A model generated the notes under the pieces. That model saw only the letters and a list, made by a program, of their open reading frames with translations. It was not told the DNA's origin and did not search any database. A stretch of DNA of 64,000 nucleotides. Origin: Vibrio chagasii. GTDB lineage: Bacteria; Pseudomonadota; Gammaproteobacteria; Enterobacterales; Vibrionaceae. Below, piece after piece: positions 44,361-54,725 of this stretch (position 1 is the stretch's first letter; every line of letters starts with the position of its first letter). Position numbers and translations under genes: made by a program. The stretch covers positions 868,001 to 932,000 of the forward strand of contig NZ_AP025465.1 of NCBI RefSeq assembly GCF_024347355.1, given 5' to 3'.

Positions 44361-46103
44361 GTGGCAGATAATAGTCAAACAACAGATTTAACCGTGAGCG
44401 ATGGTAACGACCACGCACTCATTGCGGGTGCTGAGCTGGACGGAGAAGGGCAAAACCCGGATCTAGGTGAACGTAGTTCATCTAAATTTGATATGGCCGT
44501 AGGTGACCTCGATTTACTTCGTCAGGTCGTCTTAGTGCTGTCTATCTCAATCTGTGTCGCGCTTATTGTGATGCTGTTTTTCTGGGTGAAAGAGCCAGAA
44601 ATGCGTCCATTAGGGGCTTATGAAACCGAAGAGTTGATCCCTGTTCTGGATTACTTAGATCAGCAAAAGATCGAGTACTCGCTTGAGGGTAATACCATCT
44701 CGGTGCCAGCAAGTGAATATAACTCCTTGAAGCTTAATATGGTTCGCGCTGGTTTGAACCAAGAGCGAAACGCAGGTGATGACATCCTCATGCAAGACAT
44801 GGGTTTTGGTGTATCACAACGTTTAGAGCAAGAACGCCTCAAATTAAGCCGCGAAAGACAGCTTGCGAAAGCCATTGAGCAGATGAAGCAGGTGCGTAAA
44901 GCGCAGGTTTTATTGGCGCTGCCGAAGCAAAGTGTTTTTGTTCGTCATAATCAAGAAGCCTCTGCCTCTGTATTTCTAACCCTCAAAACGGGTACTAACC
45001 TTAAGCAGCAAGAGGTTGACTCTGTTGTCGATATGGTGGCGAGTGCCGTTCCGGGAATGAAAACGTCGCGTATTACCGTGACTGATCAACATGGCCGACT
45101 GCTGAGCTCCGGCTCTCAAGACCCTATGTCAGCGGCGCGTCGTAAAGAGCACGAGCTAGAGCGTAATCAAGAGCAAGCACTGCGTGAGAAAATTGACTCT
45201 ATCCTTATTCCTATTCTTGGATTTGGAAACTACACAGCTCAAGTTGATATTCAGCTCGACTTTAGTGCGGTAGAACAAACCAGAAAACGTTTTGATCCTA
45301 ACACGCCGGCAACGCGAAGCGAATACACCTTAGAAGATTACAATAACGGCAATACTGTCGCTGGTATTCCTGGGGCGCTGAGTAACCAACCTCCATCAGA
45401 TGCGTCTATCCCTCAAGATGTCGCTCAGATGAAAGATGGCGCCATGACTGGGCAGGGCTCGGTTCACAAAGAAGCAACGCGAAACTTCGAATTAGATACC
45501 ACCATCAGTCACGAACGTAAGCAGACTGGAACGGTGAACCGTCAAACAGTATCGGTAGCGATTAAAGACCGTCAATCCATCAACCCAGATACGGGTGAAG
45601 TGGTGCACACGCCAATCCCAGCTAGCGAAATCAACGCGATTCGCCAAGTGCTGATTGGTACGGTCGGTTTTGATGAAAGCCGCGGTGACTTATTGAATGT
45701 ATTAAGCATGCAATTCGCACCACAAATCACAGATGTGGTTCCTGATGTGCCAATCTGGGAGCACCCTAACTTTAATGATTGGGTACGTTGGTTTGCGAGC
45801 GCGTTGGTTATTATTGTTGTGGTGTTAGTTCTTGTTCGCCCTGCGATGAAGAAACTGCTTAACCCAGCCGCAGACAATGATGACCAAATGTACGGCCCAG
45901 ACGGCATGCCAATTGGTGCCGATGGCGAGACCAGCCTAATTGGTGGTGACATTGAAGGCGGCGAGCTGTTTGAATTTGGTTCAAGCATTGACTTACCGAA
46001 CCTTCATAAAGATGAAGACGTGCTGAAAGCAGTACGTGCACTTGTAGCGAATGAACCAGAGCTAGCAGCTCAAGTAGTTAAGAATTGGATGGCAGATGGC
46101 TAA
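44361..46103 (+). CDS. fliF: FliF, MS-ring protein
   Basis: This 580-residue membrane protein has one transmembrane helix near residues 54-75 and a second near 480, enclosing a large periplasmic part with the ring-building motifs (EYNSLKLNMVRAGL, VRKAQVLLALP). The C-terminal tail binds FliG. The start is GTG at 44361. The Vibrio protein needs FlhF or FliG for efficient ring formation. Its end overlaps fliG by 8 bp. Confidence 0.95.
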   Translation: MADNSQTTDLTVSDGNDHALIAGAELDGEGQNPDLGERSSSKFDMAVGDLDLLRQVVLVLSISICVALIVMLFFWVKEPEMRPLGAYETEELIPVLDYLDQQKIEYSLEGNTISVPASEYNSLKLNMVRAGLNQERNAGDDILMQDMGFGVSQRLEQERLKLSRERQLAKAIEQMKQVRKAQVLLALPKQSVFVRHNQEASASVFLTLKTGTNLKQQEVDSVVDMVASAVPGMKTSRITVTDQHGRLLSSGSQDPMSAARRKEHELERNQEQALREKIDSILIPILGFGNYTAQVDIQLDFSAVEQTRKRFDPNTPATRSEYTLEDYNNGNTVAGIPGALSNQPPSDASIPQDVAQMKDGAMTGQGSVHKEATRNFELDTTISHERKQTGTVNRQTVSVAIKDRQSINPDTGEVVHTPIPASEINAIRQVLIGTVGFDESRGDLLNVLSMQFAPQITDVVPDVPIWEHPNFNDWVRWFASALVIIVVVLVLVRPAMKKLLNPAADNDDQMYGPDGMPIGADGETSLIGGDIEGGELFEFGSSIDLPNLHKDEDVLKAVRALVANEPELAAQVVKNWMADG

Positions 46104-47157
46104 CGAAATTGTTCCACAACAAGCTGAAGGCGGTGAAGTGCTTGATGTCTCAAGTGTGGATATCGGCTCTATCTCAGGCGATGAGCGCGCTGCGATCTTA
46201 TTGCTAAGTTTGAACGAAGAAGACGCGGCCGGCATTATTCGCCACCTAGAACCTAAGCAGGTTCAACGTGTGGGTAGTGCAATGGCGCGAGCTACAGATT
46301 TGTCTCAAGAAAAAGTAGGCGCAGTGCACCGTGCTTTCTTAGATGATATTCAGAAGTACACCAACATCGGTATGGGCAGTGAAGACTTCATGCGTAATGC
46401 ACTGGTGGCTGCTCTGGGTGAAGACAAGGCCAACAACCTTGTTGACCAAATCCTTCTGGGAACCGGCTCAAAAGGCTTGGATTCTCTTAAGTGGATGGAT
46501 CCTCGTCAGGTGGCAAGTATCATCATCAACGAGCACCCGCAGATTCAAACCATCGTGTTGTCTTACCTAGAAGCCGATCAGTCTGCTGAGATTTTGTCCC
46601 AGTTCCCTGAGCGTGTACGTCTAGATTTGATGATGCGTATTGCTAACCTTGAAGAAGTTCAACCTTCGGCGCTTGCTGAGCTGAACGAAATCATGGAGAA
46701 ACAGTTCGCGGGTCAAGCTGGTGCGCAAGCGGCCAAAATTGGCGGCCTGAAAGCAGCGGCAGAGATCATGAACTACATGGACAACAACGTAGAAGGTGTC
46801 TTGATGGATCAAATCCGCGATCAAGACGAAGACATGGCAACGCAGATTCAAGATCTTATGTTTGTCTTTGAAAACCTTATTGAAGTGGATGACCAAGGCG
46901 TTCAGAAACTGCTACGTGACGTACCACAAGACGTTCTACAGAAAGCACTTAAAGGTGCTGATGAAGGCCTGCGTGAGAAGATCTTCAAGAACATGTCTAA
47001 ACGTGCTGCCGATATGATGAGAGACGATATTGAGGCGATGCCGCCAGTGAAAGTCTCTGACGTAGAAGCGGCTCAGAAAGAAATTTTGGGTATTGCGAGG
47101 AAGATGGCAGACAGTGGCGAGATTATGCTGTCTGGTGGCGCCGACGAGTTCCTTTAA
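46096..47157 (+). CDS. fliG: FliG, motor switch and torque protein
   Basis: This 353-residue rotor protein has the N-terminal FliF-binding region (about 25-120), armadillo-like middle repeats and a C-terminal torque domain with the charged helix around VPQDVLQKALKGADEGLREK, which faces the sodium-driven stator in Vibrio. It overlaps fliF by 8 bp. An internal hairpin terminator follows, 12 bp after the stop. Confidence 0.96.
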   Translation: MANEIVPQQAEGGEVLDVSSVDIGSISGDERAAILLLSLNEEDAAGIIRHLEPKQVQRVGSAMARATDLSQEKVGAVHRAFLDDIQKYTNIGMGSEDFMRNALVAALGEDKANNLVDQILLGTGSKGLDSLKWMDPRQVASIIINEHPQIQTIVLSYLEADQSAEILSQFPERVRLDLMMRIANLEEVQPSALAELNEIMEKQFAGQAGAQAAKIGGLKAAAEIMNYMDNNVEGVLMDQIRDQDEDMATQIQDLMFVFENLIEVDDQGVQKLLRDVPQDVLQKALKGADEGLREKIFKNMSKRAADMMRDDIEAMPPVKVSDVEAAQKEILGIARKMADSGEIMLSGGADEFL

Positions 47158-47169
47158 TACAGAAACCTC

Positions 47170-47195
47170 AAAAGCCCCACACCGTTGGGGCTTTT
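47170..47195 (+). terminator. Terminator-like hairpin between fliG and fliH
   Basis: A perfect 10-bp stem AAAAGCCCCA/TGGGGCTTTT with loop CACCGT is followed by CTTT. It sits inside the expected fliEFGHIJ operon and should lower expression of fliHIJ relative to fliEFG. Confidence 0.82.
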
Positions 47196-47282
47196 CTTTA
47201 TCCAACCTCGAACCACAGATTAATTACAGTTTAACTGCCTGAATTTGAAAGCAGTTGGACTCACTCAGAAATAGGTACTGAT

Positions 47283-48083
47283 ATGTCAGGTGATAGAAAA
47301 CGCGGCTTCCTTCGCCCTGAAGAAGATAATACGGTTGCCCAACCTCAGAAATGGGGGCTACCTGATTACACCTCTGATGTGAGTAAACAAGCCAAAGAAA
47401 CGGCATTTAACTACGATCCGGGTTGGATGCCAACGGTTGAAGAAGCGATCGAAGAAGAAGAGCTGATTCTGACCGAAGAACAAATCGAACTGATCAAGCA
47501 AGGCGCTTATCAAGAAGGTTTGCATCAAGGTCAGGAAGCTGGCTTCAAGCAAGGTTACGAAAAAGGCAAAGAAGAAGGTTTTGCCGCGGGCCATGCCGAA
47601 GGTAATGAAGCAGGTAAGCTCGAAGGCGTTACCGCTGGTCAAGAGTACATTCAACAACAAGTCGCTATCTTTATGGGGCTCGCAAACCAGTTTGCTCAAC
47701 CTTTGGAGCTGATGAACGCTCAGGTTGAAAAGCAGCTGGTGGATATGGTGCTGACCATGGTTAAAGAGGTGGTGCACGTTGAAGTTCAGACTAATCCACA
47801 AATCATCCTAGATACCGTGAAAGAATCAGTCGAATCGCTGCCGATCTCTGGCCACGCTATCACCTTGAAGCTTAACCCGGAAGACGTCACGATCATTCGC
47901 TCTGCGTATGGGGATACGGAACTGGATTGTCGCAATTGGACATTAGTTTCAGAACCAGCACTTAACCGTGGCGATGTACAGATTGAAGCGGGTGAATCGA
48001 GTGTGAATTATCGAATGGAAGAGCGTGTGAAGAACGTTATCCAGAGCTTCTGTGGTGCTAATCGTCATCAAGGTCATGCGTAA
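47283..48083 (+). CDS. fliH: FliH, export ATPase regulator
   Basis: This 266-residue stalk protein has the GxxxG-rich helix typical of FliH ([20 protein letters not shown], continuing to about residue 118) and a C-terminal ATPase-binding domain. It forms the spoke that tethers and restrains the FliI ATPase. It lies after the fliG terminator; no separate promoter is obvious in the 87 bp before it. Its stop overlaps the fliI ATG. Confidence 0.94.
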   Translation: MSGDRKRGFLRPEEDNTVAQPQKWGLPDYTSDVSKQAKETAFNYDPGWMPTVEEAIEEEELILTEEQIELIKQGAYQEGLHQGQEAGFKQGYEKGKEEGFAAGHAEGNEAGKLEGVTAGQEYIQQQVAIFMGLANQFAQPLELMNAQVEKQLVDMVLTMVKEVVHVEVQTNPQIILDTVKESVESLPISGHAITLKLNPEDVTIIRSAYGDTELDCRNWTLVSEPALNRGDVQIEAGESSVNYRMEERVKNVIQSFCGANRHQGHA

Positions 48084-49402
48084 TGCTTGAGTTAGCAAAT
48101 CGTCTCAGCCAATACAAAGTCGAAGGGCTAAAATCACGTCCCGTTGCTTCTGGTAAGTTGGTGCGGGTAGTCGGACTAACCCTTGAAGCAACCGGCTGCA
48201 AAGCGCCGATCGGCAGTCTGTGTTTAGTTGAAACCATGTCTGGTCAGATGGAAGCTGAAGTCGTTGGCTTCTCTGGTGATAACCTATTTCTGATGCCGAG
48301 TGAACAAATCACAGGGATCTTACCTGGTGCTCGTGTCACCCCTATGACCTCTGAAAGTGGTATTCCGGTGGGTATGGAACTGCTTGGCCGTGTTATCGAC
48401 GGTGTGGGCAACCCATTGGATGGGCTTGGTCCTATCTATACTGAGCAACGCGCATCATTCAGTGCCGAACCGATTAACCCTTTGGCTCGTAAGCCAATTT
48501 CTGAACCACTTGATGTTGGTTTGAAAGCAATTAACGGTTTGTTGACGGTAGGTAAAGGGCAACGTATCGGTCTGTTCGCAGGTTCTGGTGTTGGTAAATC
48601 CGTAACACTAGGTATGATGACTCGAGGTACCACAGCGCAAGTGGTTGTGGTGGGCTTGATTGGTGAGCGTGGACGCGAAGTAAAAGAGTTTATCGAAGAG
48701 ATTCTTGGTGAAGACGGCCGTAAGCGATCGGTTGTAGTTGCTGCGCCTGCCGATTCATCACCATTGATGCGACTGAAAGGCTGTCAAACGGCGCTAACGG
48801 TGGCGGAATATTTCCGTGACCAAGGTTTAGATGTCCTGCTCTTGATGGACTCACTGACCCGTTTTGCACAGGCTCAGCGTGAAATCGCACTATCTGTTGG
48901 CGAGCCGCCAGCAACCAAAGGTTATCCGCCATCGGTATTTGCTAAGTTACCAGCGCTGGTTGAACGTGCGGGTAACGGCAATGATGAGCAAGGCTCGATC
49001 ACGGCTTTTTTTACAGTATTAACCGAAGGCGATGATCTACAAGACCCAATCGCCGATGCCTCACGGGCGATCCTCGATGGCCACGTTGTGTTGTCGCGTG
49101 AAATGGCAGATGCGGGTCATTATCCTGCGATTGATGTTGAGAAATCTGTCAGCCGTGTAATGCCTCAAATCACCACCGAAGAACATGTGTTGATGTCGAA
49201 AGCCGTAAGACAAGTGCTTTCTATCTGCCGTAAGAACCAAGACTTGGTGTCGATTGGTGCTTACAAGCCGGGGACCGATCCCGCGATTGATAGCGCCTTC
49301 ACCTTGAAGCCGAAGTTAGATGAGTACTTGCAGCAGAAGATGAAAGAAACAGTGCCATACGACATGTGCGTCAACATGTTGAAACATGTACTGGGTGGCT
49401 AA
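48083..49402 (+). CDS. fliI: FliI, flagellar export ATPase
   Basis: This 439-residue ATPase is related to F1-beta. Walker A is AGSGVGKS (166-173), and the Walker B region is [20 protein letters not shown]. It energises unfolding and delivery of export substrates. The ATG overlaps the fliH stop (TAATG), showing tight coupling. fliJ follows 19 bp later. Confidence 0.96.
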   Translation: MLELANRLSQYKVEGLKSRPVASGKLVRVVGLTLEATGCKAPIGSLCLVETMSGQMEAEVVGFSGDNLFLMPSEQITGILPGARVTPMTSESGIPVGMELLGRVIDGVGNPLDGLGPIYTEQRASFSAEPINPLARKPISEPLDVGLKAINGLLTVGKGQRIGLFAGSGVGKSVTLGMMTRGTTAQVVVVGLIGERGREVKEFIEEILGEDGRKRSVVVAAPADSSPLMRLKGCQTALTVAEYFRDQGLDVLLLMDSLTRFAQAQREIALSVGEPPATKGYPPSVFAKLPALVERAGNGNDEQGSITAFFTVLTEGDDLQDPIADASRAILDGHVVLSREMADAGHYPAIDVEKSVSRVMPQITTEEHVLMSKAVRQVLSICRKNQDLVSIGAYKPGTDPAIDSAFTLKPKLDEYLQQKMKETVPYDMCVNMLKHVLGG

Positions 49403-49421
49403 CAGGTGATTAAGGTTAGTC

Positions 49422-49859
49422 ATGGATAACGCATTAGAGTTTCTTCTCGACCAAGCAAAAGACCAAGAAAACCAAGCGGTATTAGCGCTCAACAAAGCGA
49501 ATGCGGAGCTGCAAGGTTATTACGAACAGGTTGCGCAGATTGAAAAGTATCGACTGGATTATTGTCAGCAACTTGTTGATAGAGGCAAGGCAGGGCTAAC
49601 TGCCAGTCAATATGGGCATTTGAATCGCTTCTTAACTCAATTGGATGAAACGCTTTCTAAACAGCGAGAAGCGGAGCATCACTTTAAAAATCAGGTCGAT
49701 AACTGCCAAAACTACTGGATGGAACTGCGGAAGAAACGTAAATCCTATGAGTGGTTGATGGAGAAGAAGCAGAAAGAGAAAGCCAAACTGCAGGATCAAA
49801 GAGAACAAAAGCAGATGGATGAGTTTTCGACTTTGCTTTATAGCCGTAAGAAGATGTGA
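49422..49859 (+). CDS. fliJ: FliJ, export apparatus coiled-coil protein
   Basis: This 145-residue, highly helical, Gln/Lys-rich protein is FliJ, the gamma-like stalk of the export ATPase. Sequence conservation is low, but the coiled-coil layout, size and position after fliI are standard. It ends the fliEFGHIJ operon; fliK has its own promoter. Confidence 0.92.
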   Translation: MDNALEFLLDQAKDQENQAVLALNKANAELQGYYEQVAQIEKYRLDYCQQLVDRGKAGLTASQYGHLNRFLTQLDETLSKQREAEHHFKNQVDNCQNYWMELRKKRKSYEWLMEKKQKEKAKLQDQREQKQMDEFSTLLYSRKKM

Positions 49860-49913
49860 TCCCGAGCCATGAATCCTACTGGCGCTGTTCACATGGTGAT
49901 TAGCCGAGTTTTC

Positions 49914-49930
49914 TAGGCATGTTTCTTGCT
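49914..49930 (+). promoter_or_regulatory. Sigma-54 promoter upstream of fliK
   Basis: TAGGCATGTTTCTTGCT matches the -24/-12 consensus except for one base before GG, with exact 10-base spacing. It lies 109 bp before fliK and would drive fliKLMNOPQR-flhB. Confidence 0.82.
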
Positions 49931-50039
49931 CTGTTTTATATAAAATTGCGCCTTGTGCCTGCCAAAGGTATGAAAAGCATCCGACTTTCTTTTTGTTGCC
50001 TGTTTATGGTGGCAAAGCTAGTAGATAGAGCTTGTATAT

Positions 50040-52169
50040 ATGAACGTTAGTCCTTCTTCAAATTCAGCGACCAACACAACGTCTTCGTTGTTGGACACCG
50101 GTTCTGCCGCTTCAAAGGTAGAGGAAACCGGCGACTCAAAAGGTTTCTTTGAATCTTTCAAAGAAGCTATTGGCTTTGAAGAAAGTGGCAATAAAAAAGC
50201 TGAGGTGAAAGGCACAGAAAGTGCTGAGAAATCTGATGCTAAGCAAGCGGCTAAGGAAGGTGAAGCATCAGCTGAAGTGAAGACACCTGACTCTACAGAT
50301 GAAGTGAGTAAGGCGAAAAGCGAGCAAGTGGCTTCAGAAGTCGAGGGCGAGAAAACCACTGTAGAGGCTGTGTCCAGCTCAGAGCCACAGCTCAAAGCAA
50401 ATTCAACCGATGATGCAGCTATCGCTAACAAGGCGGATGGGAAAGATGAGTCGGTTAAGAGCAACGACTCTATAGAACCGGTAGCGCAACCTAAAGGCCA
50501 AGCTTCATCAGCGGTAGACGAATCGACTCAAGCATCGCAAGCGGCGGCTGCGATGAATGAAGGAAACAAGTTATTAGGTCAGTTGGATGAGGCAAATAAA
50601 ACGCTGAATCAGACTCCAAACGGCAAAGCCTTGCCACAACAGTCTCAGTTAGAACAGGCTCCGTTCGAAAAAGCTCAAGGTAATACTCCAGGAGCTTCTG
50701 TTGCAGGCTTATCTGCTGCAGGTGAAGTGGGTAAGCAACTCCAGCAAACTCACTCAGCGAATCAAGGTAGCGCGCTAGAAGTGGACTCTGAAATTGCTGT
50801 GCTGACTGGCGGGAAAGGCGTTTCCCAATTAACAGATGATGAAATTCGTCAGTTGATGGATAAAGGCGTTACTCCAGAGCAGATTGAAGCAAGCATGAGC
50901 CGAGATCTCAGCCAGAAAAATGCGGCACAAGCAGAAGTTGCAGGACAAAGCCAAGCACTGTCTCCAGCAGATATTGAGTTGGCAAAACAGGTAGATGCAC
51001 ACACCAAAGCACTCAATCAACTGAATGCTCAGATTGAGTCAAAACAGTCTGTTGTTGATGGTCTACTGCAGAAGCAGCAAAGTGGCGCAAGTTTGACAAC
51101 AGATGAACAAGCGATGCTGGCTAAAACGACCGCTGAGTTAGACGTTTTGGATAAACAACTCGTAAACGTTCAGCAACAAGCAACGGCTTTATTGAGCCAA
51201 GCTCCGGGCGCAAACAATGCCTCTGCTGAGCCTGTTGCGATTGATTGGGATAATACAGATTCAAATGAAGCCAAAGCTTTAGCAGCGGCAGCTTCAACAG
51301 CAGCGGTTGCGACAGCTGCGCAGCAAACTACGGCACAAGCTGCAGCGCAATCTGCAAGTCATTCGGCTACCACTCATGCAGCGACGGATAAAGCAGCAAT
51401 GTTGCACGCTAATAATACGCATGTAGCCCAACAGGCAGCTGCTCAACAAGCTAATGTCACAGCACAACAGCCACAAGCTGCGTTGGATCCGGCGTTAACC
51501 GCGCAAGGTGTGGCGCTGAATGCAGCACCCGCCGCGACAAAAGCGGGTTCAACAGATATGTTACTTAAGGCCGGTGCAGGAGCAGCTGCTCTTTCCGGTC
51601 TTGGCAAAGCTGGAACTAAGGAAGATTCGAAAGACACCACATTTGCTCAGCAGATCGCTTCTGCGGCTGGCGTGCAAGGCGGAGCGAACGCAGGTTCGGC
51701 ACCAACACGAGCCGAGATTCAAGCCGCTCAACAGGCACCGTTGCAGCTGACTAAAGAGCTAGCAAACGAACAGGTCGCTGAAAAAGTACAAATGATGATG
51801 TCTAAAAACCTTAAGAACTTAGACATTCGACTCGACCCACCAGAGTTGGGTCAGATGAAGATCCGTATGACTATGAACAATGACGTGGCGAACGTGCATT
51901 TTACGGTGAACAGCCAACAGGCGAGGGATGTAATTGAACAAACCTTACCTAGATTGAGAGAGATGCTTGCTCAACAGGGTATGCAGCTTGCCGATTCATC
52001 CGTTCAACAGCAAAGTTCAGGTCAGGGGCAAGACAGATACAACAGTGGTGAGCAACAAACAGGCTCTAACCGCACAAATGATACCCAAGGTGATGAAAAC
52101 CTTGATAGTGGCAGCAATCTTGAATTGAATGTCGCATCAAAGCGTGATGGAATTAGTTATTATGCCTAA
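50040..52169 (+). CDS. fliK: FliK, hook-length control protein
   Basis: This 709-residue protein has a long Ala/Gln/Ser/Glu-rich, low-complexity N-terminal ruler region (about 1-560) and a compact C-terminal FliK domain with LDIRLDPPELGQMKIRMTMN and VNSQQARDVIEQTLPRLREM. It measures the hook and switches FlhB specificity. The length is well above the 405 residues of Salmonella, as in other Vibrio. The Shine-Dalgarno site is weak. Several antisense frames here are products of the biased composition. Confidence 0.92.
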   Translation: MNVSPSSNSATNTTSSLLDTGSAASKVEETGDSKGFFESFKEAIGFEESGNKKAEVKGTESAEKSDAKQAAKEGEASAEVKTPDSTDEVSKAKSEQVASEVEGEKTTVEAVSSSEPQLKANSTDDAAIANKADGKDESVKSNDSIEPVAQPKGQASSAVDESTQASQAAAAMNEGNKLLGQLDEANKTLNQTPNGKALPQQSQLEQAPFEKAQGNTPGASVAGLSAAGEVGKQLQQTHSANQGSALEVDSEIAVLTGGKGVSQLTDDEIRQLMDKGVTPEQIEASMSRDLSQKNAAQAEVAGQSQALSPADIELAKQVDAHTKALNQLNAQIESKQSVVDGLLQKQQSGASLTTDEQAMLAKTTAELDVLDKQLVNVQQQATALLSQAPGANNASAEPVAIDWDNTDSNEAKALAAAASTAAVATAAQQTTAQAAAQSASHSATTHAATDKAAMLHANNTHVAQQAAAQQANVTAQQPQAALDPALTAQGVALNAAPAATKAGSTDMLLKAGAGAAALSGLGKAGTKEDSKDTTFAQQIASAAGVQGGANAGSAPTRAEIQAAQQAPLQLTKELANEQVAEKVQMMMSKNLKNLDIRLDPPELGQMKIRMTMNNDVANVHFTVNSQQARDVIEQTLPRLREMLAQQGMQLADSSVQQQSSGQGQDRYNSGEQQTGSNRTNDTQGDENLDSGSNLELNVASKRDGISYYA

Positions 52170-52259
52170 TATCAGGCTGAGCGCATTTAATTGATAGATA
52201 GAACCAGCTGATAGAAAGAACCGTCAGTTAATCGAAAGAACAGGAAGTTAGAGTAAAGT

Positions 52260-52748
52260 ATGGCAGAAGTACAAGATGCACCTAAAGGAAAGAGTAAGCT
52301 CCTTATTATCATTATAGCGGTCGTTGTTTTACTGCTTGGTATCGGTGGTGCGCTGTTCTTTTTCTTAGGCTCCGATGATAGTGCCTCAGAATCTCAGTCT
52401 CAGCCAGCAACAGCTGTGGTTGCAGCAGAGCCTGTTATGTATGTGAATATTCCTCAGCCCTTCTTGTTCAATGTAACAGGTGATAAAAAAGATCGCCTAG
52501 TTCAGATAAAGGCACAGCTGATGGTGCGTGGTAGCAAGAATGAAGACCTGGCGCGTTACCACTCTCCACTAGTAGAGAGCACATTGCTCGCAACGTTCGC
52601 TTCGGCAACGGTTGACCAACTTCGCTCACCAACAGGGCGAGTGGAACTGCGTGATAAAGCGACAGAAGATATTAAAGCAAGTCTGGCTCAAGCTGTTGGC
52701 CAGCCTGTGATTGAAAAAGTGTTATTCACTGACTTCGTAATTCAATAG
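52260..52748 (+). CDS. fliL: FliL, basal body membrane protein
   Basis: This 162-residue inner-membrane protein has a single transmembrane helix (about 15-37), a short linker and a periplasmic stomatin-like domain. FliL rings surround the stator and stabilise it at high load. It lies 90 bp after fliK and 7 bp before fliM. Confidence 0.93.
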   Translation: MAEVQDAPKGKSKLLIIIIAVVVLLLGIGGALFFFLGSDDSASESQSQPATAVVAAEPVMYVNIPQPFLFNVTGDKKDRLVQIKAQLMVRGSKNEDLARYHSPLVESTLLATFASATVDQLRSPTGRVELRDKATEDIKASLAQAVGQPVIEKVLFTDFVIQ

Positions 52749-52755
52749 GTAATTT

Positions 52756-53799
52756 GTGACCGATTTATTAAGCCAAGACGAAATTGATGCGCTGTTACAC
52801 GGCGTTGACGATGTTGAAGAAGTTGAAGATGTCTTAGAGACCGACAATGACAGTGCGGTCAATTTTGACTTCTCCTCTCAAGATCGAATCGTCCGTGGTC
52901 GAATGCCGACCCTTGAACTTATTAACGAGCGTTTCGCACGTCATATGCGAATTAGCTTATTTAATATGTTGCGTAAAACGGCTGAAGTGTCGATTAACGG
53001 CGTACAGATGATGAAATTTGGTGAGTACCAAAACACCCTGTACGTACCAACCAGTTTAAACATGGTGCGTTTCCGTCCGCTTAAAGGTACGGCGCTGATC
53101 ACCATGGAAGCTCGTCTTGTTTTCATTCTTGTTGAAAACTTCTTTGGTGGTGATGGTCGCTTCCACGCCAAGATTGAAGGCCGTGAGTTTACGCCAACGG
53201 AAAGACGTATTATCCAGCTGCTGCTGAAGATTGTATTTGAAGATTACAAAGAAGCTTGGTCACCAGTAATGGGGGTTGAGTTTGAATACTTGGATTCTGA
53301 AGTGAACCCGAGTATGGCGAACATTGTGAGTCCAACCGAAGTGATCGTTGTGAGCTCATTCCATATTGAAGTGGATGGCGGCGGTGGTGACTTCCACGTA
53401 GTCATGCCTTACTCCATGGTTGAGCCGATCCGTGAACTGCTTGATGCGGGCGTTCAATCAGACAAAATGGAAACCGATGTTCGTTGGAGCACGGCACTGC
53501 GTGATGAAATCATGGATGTGCCTGTTAACTTCCGCGTTAACCTTCTAGAGCAAGATATCTCACTACGTGACTTAATGGAGCTGCGCCCTGGTGATGTCAT
53601 TCCAATGAACATGCCTGAGCACGCGACCATGTTCGTAGAAGAGTTACCGACCTACCGTGTAAAAATGGGGCGCTCGGGTGAAAAACTCGCGGTACAGATT
53701 TCTGAAAAAATTCAAAGACCTCATGTGGTCAAAACTGATCTCGCTTTCCTAGGCAAAGACTTAATGTCTGAACTAGAAAACAGCGATGATAACGAATAG
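52756..53799 (+). CDS. fliM: FliM, motor switch protein that binds CheY-P
   Basis: This 347-residue switch protein has the N-terminal CheY-P docking peptide LSQDEIDALL (5-14), the CheC-like middle domain and a C-terminal SpoA domain (PVNFRVNLLEQDISLRDLME) that pairs with FliN. The start is GTG at 52756, with AGGT upstream. It transmits the chemotaxis signal to FliG. Confidence 0.96.
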   Translation: MTDLLSQDEIDALLHGVDDVEEVEDVLETDNDSAVNFDFSSQDRIVRGRMPTLELINERFARHMRISLFNMLRKTAEVSINGVQMMKFGEYQNTLYVPTSLNMVRFRPLKGTALITMEARLVFILVENFFGGDGRFHAKIEGREFTPTERRIIQLLLKIVFEDYKEAWSPVMGVEFEYLDSEVNPSMANIVSPTEVIVVSSFHIEVDGGGGDFHVVMPYSMVEPIRELLDAGVQSDKMETDVRWSTALRDEIMDVPVNFRVNLLEQDISLRDLMELRPGDVIPMNMPEHATMFVEELPTYRVKMGRSGEKLAVQISEKIQRPHVVKTDLAFLGKDLMSELENSDDNE

Positions 53800-53828
53800 C
53801 AAAATAGATAAAAGTATAGGAATTGGTA

Positions 53829-54239
53829 ATGGAACCTAGTGAAGATCAAAAGCTAGCAGACGAATGGGCTGCAGCGCTTGGTGAAGACCCTTCTGCACCG
53901 TCAATTGATGTTGACGATGTGCTTGCGGCACCACTTGATGAGCTAACTGATTCATCGTCTCCGATTTCTGAAGACGAGCGCCGCAAGCTGGATACCATTA
54001 TGGATATTCCAGTCACTATTTCTATGGAAGTTGGCCGCTCTCAGATCAGTATCCGTAACCTTCTGCAATTGAACCAAGGTTCGGTTGTAGAGTTAGACCG
54101 TATTGCTGGTGAGTCACTGGATGTGATGGTTAATGGTACTCTGATTGCTCACGGTGAAGTGGTTGTGGTGAACGACAAATTTGGTATTCGTTTGACCGAC
54201 GTAATTAGCCAAACAGAACGTATTAAGAAGCTACGTTAA
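53829..54239 (+). CDS. fliN: FliN, motor switch C-ring protein
   Basis: This is a 136-residue protein with an acidic N-terminal tail and the SpoA domain (IPVTISMEVGRSQISIRNLL). It completes the C ring and docks the FliH-FliI complex. ATG at 53829 is chosen, with AGGA eight bases upstream; the frame can be opened at TTG 53823 with two more residues. Its stop overlaps fliO by one base. Confidence 0.95.
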   Translation: MEPSEDQKLADEWAAALGEDPSAPSIDVDDVLAAPLDELTDSSSPISEDERRKLDTIMDIPVTISMEVGRSQISIRNLLQLNQGSVVELDRIAGESLDVMVNGTLIAHGEVVVVNDKFGIRLTDVISQTERIKKLR

Positions 54240-54679
54240 TGCGCTTATCGTCTCTAAGGTTGACGAGTTTACCTCAAGGGCTGAAGAGCTTATCTCGAGC
54301 AATAGTTGGAGTAGGGCTGTTTGCTATTCCTTCTGTTGCCTTTGCAGCAACCCCACCTTCTCTTGATTTAGCGACCACTTTTGGGTCGCTAATTTTCGTT
54401 ATAGCCTTCATTTTATTTATTGCTTGGTTGCTTAAGCGCATGCAAGTGCCAGCGATGTCCAATCAACAAGGTTTAGCGATTGTTAGACAAATCCCTGTGG
54501 GCACAAAAGAGCGTATCGCTATTGTGCAAGCGGGCGATGAGCAGTTCTTGGTGGGCATTACCACTCAATCTATTCAGCTGATCTCTAAGCTTGATAAACC
54601 TCTTACTCAGGAGATGCTGGAAAAAAGTACATTCTCAAGTCAGCTTTCCCAGCTCATGAAAAAAGATGCAAACAAATAA
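54239..54679 (+). CDS. fliO: FliO, export gate assembly protein
   Basis: This 146-residue membrane protein has an N-terminal signal-like segment (ending VAFA), a transmembrane helix (about 48-66) and a cytoplasmic domain. FliO helps build the FliP ring. The ATG overlaps the fliN stop. The family is poorly conserved; the call depends partly on position between fliN and fliP. Confidence 0.9.
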   Translation: MRLSSLRLTSLPQGLKSLSRAIVGVGLFAIPSVAFAATPPSLDLATTFGSLIFVIAFILFIAWLLKRMQVPAMSNQQGLAIVRQIPVGTKERIAIVQAGDEQFLVGITTQSIQLISKLDKPLTQEMLEKSTFSSQLSQLMKKDANK

Positions 54680-54725
54680 CGGACTTTTGAACTCATCTTA
54701 CTTTTACCAAACCGGAGCTTTCCGT

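Noticed and set aside
50040..52169. Several antisense frames across fliK (for example 50018-50464)
   Set aside because: They mirror the Ala/Ser/Gln/Glu-rich coding sequence, and fliK itself has the conserved C-terminal domain.
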